This document shows positions 18,567-25,596 of a stretch of DNA of 64,000 nt, piece by piece. The notes below the pieces were generated by a model. The model was not told the origin of the DNA and made no database searches. It saw only the letters and a program-made list of their open reading frames with translations. Positions within the stretch are counted from its first letter, which is position 1. Each line of letters starts with the position of its first letter. A program made the translations under genes and the position numbers. The DNA comes from Kumtagia sp044326205 (GTDB lineage: Bacteria > Pseudomonadota > Alphaproteobacteria > Rhizobiales > Rhizobiaceae): positions 20,802 through 84,801 of the forward strand of contig NZ_JBIRCY010000033.1 in the NCBI RefSeq assembly GCF_044326205.1. The letters run 5' to 3'.

Positions 18567-18600
18567 GGATCGGGCGCAGCGGATAAGCTGTGCCCGATCC
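18567..18600. terminator. hairpin between LysR and second DUF1127 gene
   Basis: GGATCGGGC (18567-18575) pairs exactly with GCCCGATCC (18592-18600). It is in the convergent gap and could terminate both transcripts, but no clear T-tract follows on either strand. Confidence 0.4.
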
Positions 18601-18611
18601 GGCCTTGCGGC

Positions 18612-18797
18612 TCAGCGCAACGTGTTCAGGTAGACGCTGCGGACGTTCGTGGCCATGCGGGACTCCGGACTGGCAGGCCAGCCGATGTCCTTCTGCAGTT
18701 CCGGGGGCAGCGAATTCATTTCGCGGATCGCCAGCCGGGTGCGGCGCGCCATGCGGAGAGCGGCGCCAAACCGGCCGATATCATGAAGTATCGACAT
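18612..18797 (-). CDS. DUF1127 domain small protein (copy 2)
   Basis: 61 residues, the same length as the first copy, with AIREMNSLPPELQKDIGWPASPES corresponding to the DUF1127 core and an Arg-rich N-terminal half. A GGAG box lies 8 bases before the ATG at 18797. It is convergent with the LysR gene. The two copies share the KDIGWP core but diverge elsewhere, suggesting an old duplication or two independent family members placed around one regulator. Confidence 0.82.
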   Translation of the reverse strand: MSILHDIGRFGAALRMARRTRLAIREMNSLPPELQKDIGWPASPESRMATNVRSVYLNTLR

Positions 18798-19114
18798 TTT
18801 TCATCTCCATTGCGTGTCGCGGCTGCCGGACCATCCGGGGAGCCGATCGCGAGCGGAGGTATGCCGTGTGTTTGTTTCTGCCCGATTGCGCCCGAAAGTG
18901 CCTTCGTTTCAGCAAATTCTGATTTGCAGAAACATTTGTATGCAAATGAACTGATGCGCCGCAATATTGTTGATGTGACGCCTATTCGCGGTTGCGTCGG
19001 GCCGCGCGAGCTGCGGCGGGTGGCGGCGTCGCCGACGGTCTGCCCGGCAGCAGCCTCACCTGCTGGGGAGTTTCGGAAAGGGATCGACCTTGTTGGGCAG
19101 TGAGCGAGATCATC
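18798..19114. other. intergenic region upstream of DUF1127 copy 2
   Basis: 317 bases with no supported gene. The part from 18895 to 18975 is A/T-rich and contains the two tandem palindromes at 18907-18948. Presumably it holds the promoter of the gene starting at 18797. From about 19000 to 19110 it is high-GC and carries a stretch resembling the end of the corrinoid-activator gene (GGATCGACCTTGTT, also seen near 19981), a possible short duplication. Confidence 0.45.
18907..18948. promoter_or_regulatory. two adjacent GCAAAT/ATTTGC palindromes
   Basis: First site 18907-18932: TTTCAGCAAAT, four-base centre, then ATTTGCAGAAA (one mismatch). The second, immediately after, is CATTTG-TATG-CAAATG (18933-18948), perfect. 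Both centre on four bases flanked by the same ATTTG/CAAAT halves, in an A/T-rich patch 110-150 bases upstream of the DUF1127 start. This looks like a tandem operator; the regulator is unknown. Confidence 0.5.
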
Positions 19115-19852
19115 CTATCTGGCCAAGGTTTCGGCGATTGCGGCCGCGCCCGGAACGGGCAGCGCGAGGATCGGCTTGGCGTCGCGGAAGTATGGCGGAA
19201 GACGCGTCGCATCGTAGGAGGGGCTGACCCCGATCAGCGCCACCAGTTCGTCGAAACAATCGAACGGAAGGCCGGCCTCCGGCTTGGGTCCGTCAATCTC
19301 GGCCGCATAATGATGGCGATTGATCGGACCGTCCAGCGGCACGATCCGGTCGGACGAGGTGTGGCTGATACGCCGGTATCCGAAGATGGTGAAGCTTGCG
19401 ATGAGCTTCTTCACAAGCAACGGCTTCAGCGCCAGATACATCTCCAGCGTCGTCATATGGTTGGTGTGTCCGCTCCAATCCGACCAGTACAGCTTGACGC
19501 CCATTGCGGCCAGCGGGCCGTCGCTGTCGAACCAGGGCTGGCGGACCAGCACGAACTCCGAACTGATGGAAGCGGCGGTGCGCAGGATCTGTCCGGCGAT
19601 TTTCGGCGAGGGAATGTGCTCCAAGACATGTGCAATCAACGAGAAGCGCGCCTTGCCCTTGAAGGACATCGGCAGCGTCAGATCGGCAAGCTCGGCTGTA
19701 AAACCCTTTTCGCGTGTAGCCGCCACCTTCGCCGGATCGAGGTCCACGCCGACGCCGTTGACGCCGCCGAGCCGCTCCATCGCGAACTTGATGGAGCCCC
19801 CCGATGAACAGCCGAAGTCGACGAAATCGTAAGGAGCGAGATCGATCGTCAC
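19115..19852 (-). CDS. class I SAM-dependent methyltransferase
   Basis: About 245 residues. Motif I is VDFGCSSGGSIKFAMERLGG at the N-terminus, followed by the acidic loop GVGVDLDPAKVAATREKG and SLIAHVLEHIPSP, typical of Methyltransf_11-like enzymes. The GTG at 19852 was chosen because it lies four bases after the stop of the upstream corrinoid-activator gene with a GGGA box at the right distance; the frame is open back to 19924. Tight coupling to the activator gene suggests a role in the same C1 pathway, but the acceptor is unknown. Confidence 0.75.
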   Translation of the reverse strand: MTIDLAPYDFVDFGCSSGGSIKFAMERLGGVNGVGVDLDPAKVAATREKGFTAELADLTLPMSFKGKARFSLIAHVLEHIPSPKIAGQILRTAASISSEFVLVRQPWFDSDGPLAAMGVKLYWSDWSGHTNHMTTLEMYLALKPLLVKKLIASFTIFGYRRISHTSSDRIVPLDGPINRHHYAAEIDGPKPEAGLPFDCFDELVALIGVSPSYDATRLPPYFRDAKPILALPVPGAAAIAETLAR

Positions 19853-19856
19853 GCCG

Positions 19857-21929
19857 TCATTCCCGTGCCCGGCGCGCGGCGCGCTCCTCGCGCGAACGCC
19901 GGCGCGGGCCGCCGTCGCCGGCAACCTGCTCGACGACCTTTCGCGGCGGCAGTGTCACCTGCTCGGCGAGTTTCGGGAATGGATCGACCTTGTTTGGCAG
20001 CGCCATGGCGTCGATGAACAGTTGCTGGAAGTGCGGCTCCAGCGCAGTTTCGATCTTCTCGATCCTTGAAACCTCTTTCTCGATCTCGCGGCGATGGTTG
20101 CGGTTGAGCAGCGCCATCAGCGCTCCGGTGCCGGCGGCGTTGCCGACCGCCTTCACTTCGGAGAGGTCGCAGTCGGGGATCAGGCCGAGCACCATGGCGT
20201 ATTTCGGGTCGATGAAGGAACCGAAGGCGCCGGCGAAGCGGATCGTGTCGACGGTCTCAACACCCTGCTTCTCCATCAACAGTTTCACGCCGGCGTAGAG
20301 CGCCGCCTTGGCGAGCTGGATGGCGCGGATGTCGTTCTGGGTCACCGTGATGTGCGGTTCGCCCTGGCGACCCTCGCGCAGCAGGTAGGAAAAGGTGCGG
20401 CCGTTCGGGATGATGCGCGGGCTTCGCGCGGCCAAGGCGCCGTCGATGACGCCGTCCTCGGAGATGATGCCGGTTAGGTACATCTCGGCGACCACCTCGA
20501 TGATGGCCGAGCCGCATATTCCGGTCACGCCGGTGGTCCAGGAGGCGTCGTCGAATCCCGCTTCGTCCGACCACTGCTCGGTGCCGATGATCTTGTAGCG
20601 CGGCTCCAGCGTGTCGGCGTCGATACGTACCCGCTCAATGGCTCCGGGCGCCGCACGCTGACCCGAAGAGATCTCGGCGCCCTCGAAGGCCGGGCCGGTC
20701 GGCGAGGAGGCGGCCACCACGCGGTTCCTGTTGCCGAGCACGATCTCGGCATTGGTGCCGACGTCGACCAGGAGCATCATGCTGTCCTGCCGGTACGGGC
20801 CTTCCGACAGCGTCGCGCCGGCGGCATCCGCGCCGACATGCCCTGCGATGCAGGGCAGCGTGTAGTAGCGGGCGCCGCGGTTAACCTCGATGCCGATCTC
20901 GTGAGTCCAGCCCTGCGTCGCGCCCGACACGGCGAGCGCGAACGGCGCCTGGCCGAGTTCGGTCGGGTCGATGCCGAGGAACAGATGGTGCATGATCGGG
21001 TTGCCGACGAACACGGTGTCGAAGATGTCGTGGCGGTCGACACCGCCTTCCTCGCACACCTTGCCGATCAACGTGTTGATGGCGTCGCGCACCGCCTTGG
21101 TCATTGCTTCCCGGCCGTCCGGGTTCATCATCACATATGACACGCGGCTCATCAAATCCTCGCCGAAGCGGATCTGCGGGTTCGGCGTGCCGGAGGAGGC
21201 GACGATGCGTCCGGAAAGCAGCGACACCAGATGCATGGCGATGGTGGTCGAGCCGATGTCGCATGCAATGCCGTAGGCTTCGTTCTTCAGGCCGGGATAA
21301 AGCGCGATCAGTGTAGCGCGCGAAAACTCCATGTCCTTGTGGATGGCCGCCGTGACCGCCCAGTTCTCCTTGCGCAGGATCTTCTGCACTTCGGGGATGA
21401 GATGCTGGGCGACGCGCAGGTGCTTCCAGCCCCAGTCCTTTTCAAGCACGGCCTTCAGCCGCTCGAGGTCGCCGGTCGGCTTGTGCATGTCGGGCTGCTC
21501 GACCTCGACATAGCACATCTGCACCGCCGAAAACCGCTCGATGACGCGGTCGACAGCGGCCTTGCGGATCGTCTGGGCGTTGATGACGGTATCCTGCGGG
21601 ACGTCGACGACAAGGTCGCCCTGGACGGTCGCCGAACAGGAGAGGCGGCGGCCTTCGGGCAGACCGCGCACGCGGTCGTAGCGCTCCTCCTTTGGCCCGC
21701 GCGGCGATATATGGTCGAGCGACGAGACGATCTTGTGCTTTGCGAAATTGCCTTCCTGCACCTCGATCTGGCAGCGGCCGCAGGTCGCGCGCCCGCCACA
21801 GACCGATTCCACATAGACGCCGAGCGAGCGTGCAGCGTCGAGGAGCGGGGTGCCCACGGGGAAGCGCCCTCGCTTGCCGGAGGGCATGAAGAGGACGAGG
21901 GGATCGGTGATGTTTGCTGGAGAATTCAT
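19857..21929 (-). CDS. RACo/RamA-like corrinoid-protein activator ([2Fe-2S] ferredoxin + ASKHA domain)
   Basis: Predicted ATP-dependent reductase that returns inactive Co(II) corrinoid to active Co(I) so that a corrinoid methyltransferase can work. It has 690 residues. The N-terminal plant-type [2Fe-2S] domain has Cys44, Cys50, Cys53 and Cys98. The C-terminal DUF4445/ASKHA fold shows DIGSTT (residues 224-229) and DVGTNAE (389-395), as in RACo of acetogens. It ends in an Arg-rich tail (RRRSREERAARRARE). It is divergent from the tRNA array, and the SAM methyltransferase follows with a 4-base gap. The ribosome-binding box is weak. The likely partner is the corrinoid protein at 41736. Confidence 0.9.
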   Translation of the reverse strand: MNSPANITDPLVLFMPSGKRGRFPVGTPLLDAARSLGVYVESVCGGRATCGRCQIEVQEGNFAKHKIVSSLDHISPRGPKEERYDRVRGLPEGRRLSCSATVQGDLVVDVPQDTVINAQTIRKAAVDRVIERFSAVQMCYVEVEQPDMHKPTGDLERLKAVLEKDWGWKHLRVAQHLIPEVQKILRKENWAVTAAIHKDMEFSRATLIALYPGLKNEAYGIACDIGSTTIAMHLVSLLSGRIVASSGTPNPQIRFGEDLMSRVSYVMMNPDGREAMTKAVRDAINTLIGKVCEEGGVDRHDIFDTVFVGNPIMHHLFLGIDPTELGQAPFALAVSGATQGWTHEIGIEVNRGARYYTLPCIAGHVGADAAGATLSEGPYRQDSMMLLVDVGTNAEIVLGNRNRVVAASSPTGPAFEGAEISSGQRAAPGAIERVRIDADTLEPRYKIIGTEQWSDEAGFDDASWTTGVTGICGSAIIEVVAEMYLTGIISEDGVIDGALAARSPRIIPNGRTFSYLLREGRQGEPHITVTQNDIRAIQLAKAALYAGVKLLMEKQGVETVDTIRFAGAFGSFIDPKYAMVLGLIPDCDLSEVKAVGNAAGTGALMALLNRNHRREIEKEVSRIEKIETALEPHFQQLFIDAMALPNKVDPFPKLAEQVTLPPRKVVEQVAGDGGPRRRSREERAARRARE

Positions 21930-21961
21930 GATTTCTTACTTCGCTGAGCAGATTGCGAGGG

Positions 21962-21980
21962 CTTGACAATCCTTGGCAAG
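21962..21980. promoter_or_regulatory. imperfect palindrome upstream of corrinoid activator
   Basis: CTTGACA-ATCCT-TGGCAAG, arms matching six of seven positions, 33-51 bases before the ATG at 21929 on the - strand. It could be an operator or simply promoter sequence (it contains TTGACA on the + strand, facing the tRNA genes, though without a good -10 at normal spacing). Confidence 0.35.
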
Positions 21981-22111
21981 CACTTCATGGGAAATTTTAT
22001 GATCAATGCCTCGGCACATATCGTCGCCTTTCGCTTCGAGCGACTAGCCCTGCTTGCCTAATGGCGAGCGGGTAACGGCATTTCTTATCCCAATACTCGC
22101 CCGCCATGTCA

Positions 22112-22188
22112 GCGGGTTTAGCCCAACCGGTAGAGGCAACGGACTTAAAATCCGTCCTGTATGGGTTCGAGTCCCATAACCCGCACCA
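22112..22188 (+). tRNA. atypical tRNA-Leu(UAA)-like, short variable loop
   Basis: Full cloverleaf with encoded CCA. Acceptor GCGGGTT/AACCCGC (7 bp, perfect), T8-A9, D-arm GCC-loop-GGC with 11-base loop containing GG, A26, anticodon stem ACGGA/TCCGT with loop CTTAAAA (anticodon TAA, reading UUA/UUG), variable loop CCTGT (5 bases), T-arm ATGGG/CCCAT with TTCGAGT, A73. The D-arm length, A14, A15-T48 and A73 are Leu-like, but bacterial tRNA-Leu normally has a long class II variable arm, which is missing. Confidence 0.85.
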
Positions 22189-22195
22189 AATTCCT

Positions 22196-22272
22196 GCGAG
22201 CGTAGCCCAACAGGTAGAGGCACTGCACTCAGACTGCAGTCAGTGTGGGTTCGACTCCCTCCGCTCGCACCA
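22196..22272 (+). tRNA. atypical tRNA-Leu(CAG)-like, short variable loop
   Basis: Second of three tandem genes, seven bases after the first. Acceptor GCGAGCG/CGCTCGC (7 bp), near-identical D-arm, anticodon stem CTGCA/TGCAG with loop CTCAGAC (anticodon CAG, reading CUG), variable loop TCAGT (5 bases), A73 and encoded CCA. The T-stem GTGGG/CCCTC has one T-T mismatch, so this copy may be slightly degraded or rely on modification. Confidence 0.8.
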
Positions 22273-22273
22273 C

Positions 22274-22350
22274 GGGAGGGTAGCCCAATCGGCAGAGGCA
22301 ACGTCCTGAGATGGCGTTCAGTACGGGTTCGAGGCCCGTCCCTCCCACCA
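22274..22350 (+). tRNA. atypical tRNA-Leu(GAG)-like, short variable loop
   Basis: Third gene, one base after the second, which implies a joint precursor. Acceptor GGGAGGG/CCCTCCC (7 bp), D-arm as in the others, anticodon stem ACGTC/GGCGT (one G-T) with loop CTGAGAT (anticodon GAG, reading CUC/CUU), variable loop TCAGT, T-arm ACGGG/CCCGT perfect, A73 and encoded CCA. Confidence 0.85.
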
Positions 22351-22388
22351 ACCTCTTCTGCGATACCGACGTTGCGCAATTGAGTTTC

Positions 22389-23360
22389 TTATCCCCTAGC
22401 CATCCTGGCCTCGCGCCCGCCACGGCGGCGTCCGCCGGCGGCAGCACCTTCCGCGCCGGGCGTGACAACGGCCACCGGCGGCGGGGCGGCGTGTTCGCCC
22501 GGCTTGAAGTCCTTATAGGTCTTGATCCAGGTCATGCAGTCGCGGTCGGTGCCGTTGAGCACGTTGGCGGCGCGGACCGCCTCCATTTCCTGCGGACGCA
22601 CAGGGTTCATGATTGCCGAGGTCATGCCGGCGCCTATCACCATCGGGATGAAGCCGGCATTGATGCCATGGCGGTGCGGCAGGCCGAACGAGATGTTGGA
22701 CAGCCCACAGGTGGTGTTGACCTTCAACTCCTCGCGCAGGCGGCGCAGGAGGGCAAAAACCTGGCGGCCGGCATCGCCCAGCGCGCCGATCGGCATGACC
22801 AGCGGGTCGACCACCACGTCATGCGCCGGGATGCCATGGTCGGCGCAGCGCTCGACGATTTTTTTGGCCACCGCGAAACGAACGTCGGGGTCCATGGAAA
22901 TACCGGTCTCGTCGTTGGAGATGGCCACCACCGGCACGTTGTATTTCTTCACCAGCGGCAGGATCGCCTCCAGCTTCTCTTCCTCGCCGGTGACAGAATT
23001 CACCAGCGGCCGGCCCTTGGCAACCTTCAGCGCGGCCTCGATCGCGGCGCTGACCGAAGAATCGATCGACAGCGGCAGGTCGACGGTGCGCTGCACGATC
23101 TCCAGCGTCTGGACGAGGAGGGCTGGCTCGGTGGCGTTGGGGTCGACGGCGGTGACGCCGGCATTGACGTCGAGCATGGTGGCGCCGGCGGCGGCCTGCT
23201 CGATCGCGTCCTTGATTACCGTCTCGAAATTGCCGGCCGACATTTCGGCGGCGAGTTTCTTGCGGCCAGTCGGGTTGATGCGTTCGCCGATCACGCAGAA
23301 GGGCTGGTCGAAGCCGATGACGATTTCGCGGGTCGCCGAGGCGACGATGGTGCGGGTCAT
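22389..23360 (-). CDS. pterin-binding methyltetrahydrofolate:corrinoid methyltransferase
   Basis: DHPS-like TIM-barrel methyltransferase, about 323 residues, predicted to pass a methyl group between a corrinoid protein and tetrahydrofolate, as MeTr/MtgA/MtvA do. The family motif GERINPTGRKK is at residues about 24-34, followed by MLDVNAG and LSIDSS pterin-site segments. The ATG at 23360 is chosen over an upstream in-frame start because a GAGGAGAG box lies just before it and homology starts there. The last 25 residues form an Ala/Gly/Arg-rich tail (GGRRRGGREARMARG). A perfect palindrome sits 15-36 bases upstream. MetF-like and MetV-like genes are directly upstream. Confidence 0.9.
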   Translation of the reverse strand: MTRTIVASATREIVIGFDQPFCVIGERINPTGRKKLAAEMSAGNFETVIKDAIEQAAAGATMLDVNAGVTAVDPNATEPALLVQTLEIVQRTVDLPLSIDSSVSAAIEAALKVAKGRPLVNSVTGEEEKLEAILPLVKKYNVPVVAISNDETGISMDPDVRFAVAKKIVERCADHGIPAHDVVVDPLVMPIGALGDAGRQVFALLRRLREELKVNTTCGLSNISFGLPHRHGINAGFIPMVIGAGMTSAIMNPVRPQEMEAVRAANVLNGTDRDCMTWIKTYKDFKPGEHAAPPPVAVVTPGAEGAAAGGRRRGGREARMARG

Positions 23361-23374
23361 AAATCTCTCCTCGT

Positions 23375-23396
23375 GATATAAAGACTTCTTTATATC
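23375..23396. promoter_or_regulatory. perfect 22-bp palindrome before the pterin methyltransferase
   Basis: GATATAAAG-ACTT-CTTTATATC, arms exact over nine bases, in the 66-base gap between the MetF-like stop and the methyltransferase ATG. A/T-rich palindromes of this shape are typical operators of ArsR-fold regulators; SahR-type regulators of methionine/SAH metabolism use similar sites (family-level recollection). No such regulator is encoded in the window. Confidence 0.7.
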
Positions 23397-23426
23397 GTTT
23401 TCGTTCTGGTTCAATCGGCGGCGCGC

Positions 23427-24527
23427 TCAATGCGCGGTTTTCACCATTTCCGCCTGCGTTTCGGTGATGTCGTCATGCAGGATGTGGTCGAGCCGGTCGG
23501 CGACCATCTGGTCGTCGCGGCGCGCCTCGCGCTTCCACGGCTGGCGGCCCTTGAGCACGCCGGATTCGTCGACGATCTCGGCGACATATTCCTCCTGGCG
23601 GTAGGCCATGACATGGATGCCGGAGACGCCCGGAATTTCCTTCACCTCGTTGATGATGTCGATGCAGAGGCGCTTGCCTTCGGCCTTCTGGTCCTGGGCG
23701 CCTTCCAGCCGCTTGATGATCGCATCGGGGATGTGGATGCCGGGCACGTTGGAGCGGATCCATTTCGCCGTCTTGGCCGACGCCAATGGGCCGACGCCGC
23801 ACAGGATGAAGACTTTTTCGGTCAGGCCGAGATCGCGTGCCTTCTGCATGAAGGTCTTGAACATAGGCACGTCGAAGCAATACTGGCTTTGCACGAATTG
23901 CGCCCCGGCGGCGATCTTCTTGCCGAGATGGATCGGGCGGAAATCATAAGGGGGGGCGAAGGGGTTGACCGCCGCGCCGAGGAAAAGCTGCGGCGGCGTT
24001 GTCAGCTTGCGGCCCGACAAAAACTTTCCGTTGTCGCGCATGATGCGGATGGTTTCGAGCAGCGACATGGAATCGAGATCGAACACCGGCTTGGCGCCCG
24101 GCTGGTCGCCGGCCTGCACGCCGTCGCCGGTGAGACAGAGCATGTTGGCGACGCCCATGGCAGCACCCCCCAGCACGTCGCCCTGGATGGCGATGCGGTT
24201 CTTATCGCGGCAGGCGATCTGCATGATCGGCGCATAACCCATGCGGGTCAGCAGTGCGCAGATGCCGACCGACGACATGTGGCAATTGGCGCCGGACGCG
24301 TCGACCGCGTTGATGGCGTCGACCCAGCCGTCGAAGACTTTGGCGCGATTGTAGACGTCCTCAGGATCGGCGCTGTCGGGCGGGTTAAGCTCGGTGGTGA
24401 CCGCGAACTCGCCGCGGCGCAGCACGCGCTCCAGCCGTCCGCGCGAGGTGTGGCCGGGCAGGGGCTCCAGTGGAAGGTGGATGCCTGCTGGATTCTCGTC
24501 GCGCTGGAAGGGGCGTTTCTCGATCAC
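23427..24527 (-). CDS. methylenetetrahydrofolate reductase family protein (MetF-like)
   Basis: TIM-barrel flavoprotein family that interconverts methyl-THF and methylene-THF; 366 residues, somewhat longer than E. coli MetF because of N- and C-terminal extensions. Recognisable segments are EFAVTTELNPPDSADPED near the start (the catalytic Glu position), NMLCLTGDGVQAGDQPGAKPVFDLDS in the flavin/folate region, and QYCFDVPMFKTFM. Its start overlaps the stop of the MetV-like gene by four bases (ATGA). In this cluster the direction is probably oxidation of methyl-THF produced by demethylation, which is inference. Confidence 0.88.
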   Translation of the reverse strand: MIEKRPFQRDENPAGIHLPLEPLPGHTSRGRLERVLRRGEFAVTTELNPPDSADPEDVYNRAKVFDGWVDAINAVDASGANCHMSSVGICALLTRMGYAPIMQIACRDKNRIAIQGDVLGGAAMGVANMLCLTGDGVQAGDQPGAKPVFDLDSMSLLETIRIMRDNGKFLSGRKLTTPPQLFLGAAVNPFAPPYDFRPIHLGKKIAAGAQFVQSQYCFDVPMFKTFMQKARDLGLTEKVFILCGVGPLASAKTAKWIRSNVPGIHIPDAIIKRLEGAQDQKAEGKRLCIDIINEVKEIPGVSGIHVMAYRQEEYVAEIVDESGVLKGRQPWKREARRDDQMVADRLDHILHDDITETQAEMVKTAH

Positions 24528-25174
24528 GCGGTTGCTCCCGCCTTAGCCTGTTCGCGTTCGGCTGCGGCACGTGCGGTGACGCGCAGCCAGGCCGAGGTCT
24601 CACGCAGCGACTGGTCGACCGGCTTCTGCACGGCCAGGATGGCGTCGCCCTTGACCATATTGCGGGAACCTTCCCATGCCTTCACCCACACGCACGGCAT
24701 GTCCGGCTCGACCTCGCAATTGCCGTTGGCGCGCACGCCGCCGCACGGGCCGTTGCGCAACTGTTTCGGGCAGTTCATGGGGCAGGACATGCCGGTCGAA
24801 GACAGCACGCACTGGCCGCACATGCGGCAGTCGAACATGAAACCCTTCACCCGCTTTTCGACGAATTTTACCGGCGCCTCGACACGGCCGTAGCCTATGC
24901 CCCTCCACAGGGGGTGGAGCAGCAGGAACATGTCGGCGAAGCGAGCATAAAACCATTCGAGCAGGCGCGAATGGCGGATGGCCCACAGCCGCACCGAATA
25001 GGAGCGCTGCACGCGCCGCTGTGGCGACACGTCGGCAGGTTTGTAGTCGCTCTTCGGCGCGGCCTTCTTGACCTGCGTCGCCTGCGTAATGCCGCCGGAT
25101 GCGCTGGGCGGCATAATAGACGTGCCGTTGGCCGGCCCTTTGGCCGCAGTCGAGTTCGGCTGGGTATCAGACAT
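24524..25174 (-). CDS. MetV-like methylene-THF reductase C-terminal domain protein
   Basis: About 216 residues. The C-terminal half holds the MTHFR_C cysteine cluster: CRMCGQC, then SCPMNCPKQ, GPCGG and GNCEVE, a likely Fe-S or zinc site. In acetogens the homologue MetV is a partner of MetF. The N-terminal 60 residues are Ser/Thr/Pro-rich and low in complexity, followed by two hydrophobic-aromatic stretches (FYARFADMFLLLHPLW). The ATG at 25174 fits an 8-base overlap with the upstream gene. It is translationally coupled to the MetF-like gene. Confidence 0.85.
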   Translation of the reverse strand: MSDTQPNSTAAKGPANGTSIMPPSASGGITQATQVKKAAPKSDYKPADVSPQRRVQRSYSVRLWAIRHSRLLEWFYARFADMFLLLHPLWRGIGYGRVEAPVKFVEKRVKGFMFDCRMCGQCVLSSTGMSCPMNCPKQLRNGPCGGVRANGNCEVEPDMPCVWVKAWEGSRNMVKGDAILAVQKPVDQSLRETSAWLRVTARAAAEREQAKAGATA

Positions 25175-25469
25175 TTTCCTTGCCGCCGGATTTCGCGAGA
25201 GCGACCAGCCGCTCCCGGTCGTATTTTGCATCGAATTCGGCCGCGGCTTTGTCGGCCTCAGCCTCAAGGTTGTCGCCGACCGGCACCGGGTCGGCCTTGC
25301 GCCATTCCGCCAGATAGGCGTCGGTCTCCGCGGCGCCCGAGCGCATCGCCGCCATGTCGATGGCTTCCGTGAAGCGCAGCGGCAGCTCGCGCTTGGCGCT
25401 TGTACGCCCACGCTTGACGATGATTTGGGCGGGAATGTCGCGCCAGTAGACGACGATGAGGTCGGCCAT
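25167..25469 (-). CDS. Virulence_fact-family small protein
   Basis: 100 residues starting MADLIVVYWRDIPAQIIVKRG and containing KRELPLRFTEAIDMAAMRSG, which I recognise as the small conserved Virulence_fact family (named historically; no demonstrated virulence role). The family recurs as the first gene of one-carbon/corrinoid clusters in alphaproteobacteria. It overlaps the MetV-like gene by eight bases, so it is probably an accessory or subunit of that reductase. AGGGATTT precedes the ATG. Biochemical function unknown. Confidence 0.75.
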   Translation of the reverse strand: MADLIVVYWRDIPAQIIVKRGRTSAKRELPLRFTEAIDMAAMRSGAAETDAYLAEWRKADPVPVGDNLEAEADKAAAEFDAKYDRERLVALAKSGGKENV

Positions 25470-25596
25470 GAAATCCCTGTATTTGCTGTTGTTGGAGCAT
25501 TGCCGGAACGCGGGGAATCCCGCTTCTCATCAGACGACGCGCGCGCCTTCAAAAGCGACAGGGCAGAATGTCGCTGATGGGCAGGGGAAGGCCGTG

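Noticed and set aside
22144..22150. First tRNA as an ochre suppressor because its anticodon is TAA.
   Set aside because: An anticodon UAA reads UUA/UUG, not the stop codon UAA; a suppressor would need UUA.
22044..22379. Open frames on the - strand across the tRNA triplet (for example 111 residues with repeated GTRTHT..LPLPVGL patterns).
   Set aside because: They are antisense translations of tRNA genes, a well-known source of false protein predictions.
22389..23360. Pterin-binding protein as dihydropteroate synthase (folP).
   Set aside because: It has the GERINPTG form of methyltransferases and sits beside MetF/MetV-like genes and a corrinoid activator, not folate synthesis genes.
23430..24893. 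A 487-residue + strand frame across the MetF-like and MetV-like genes.
   Set aside because: Antisense to two coupled conserved genes and of shadow-like composition.
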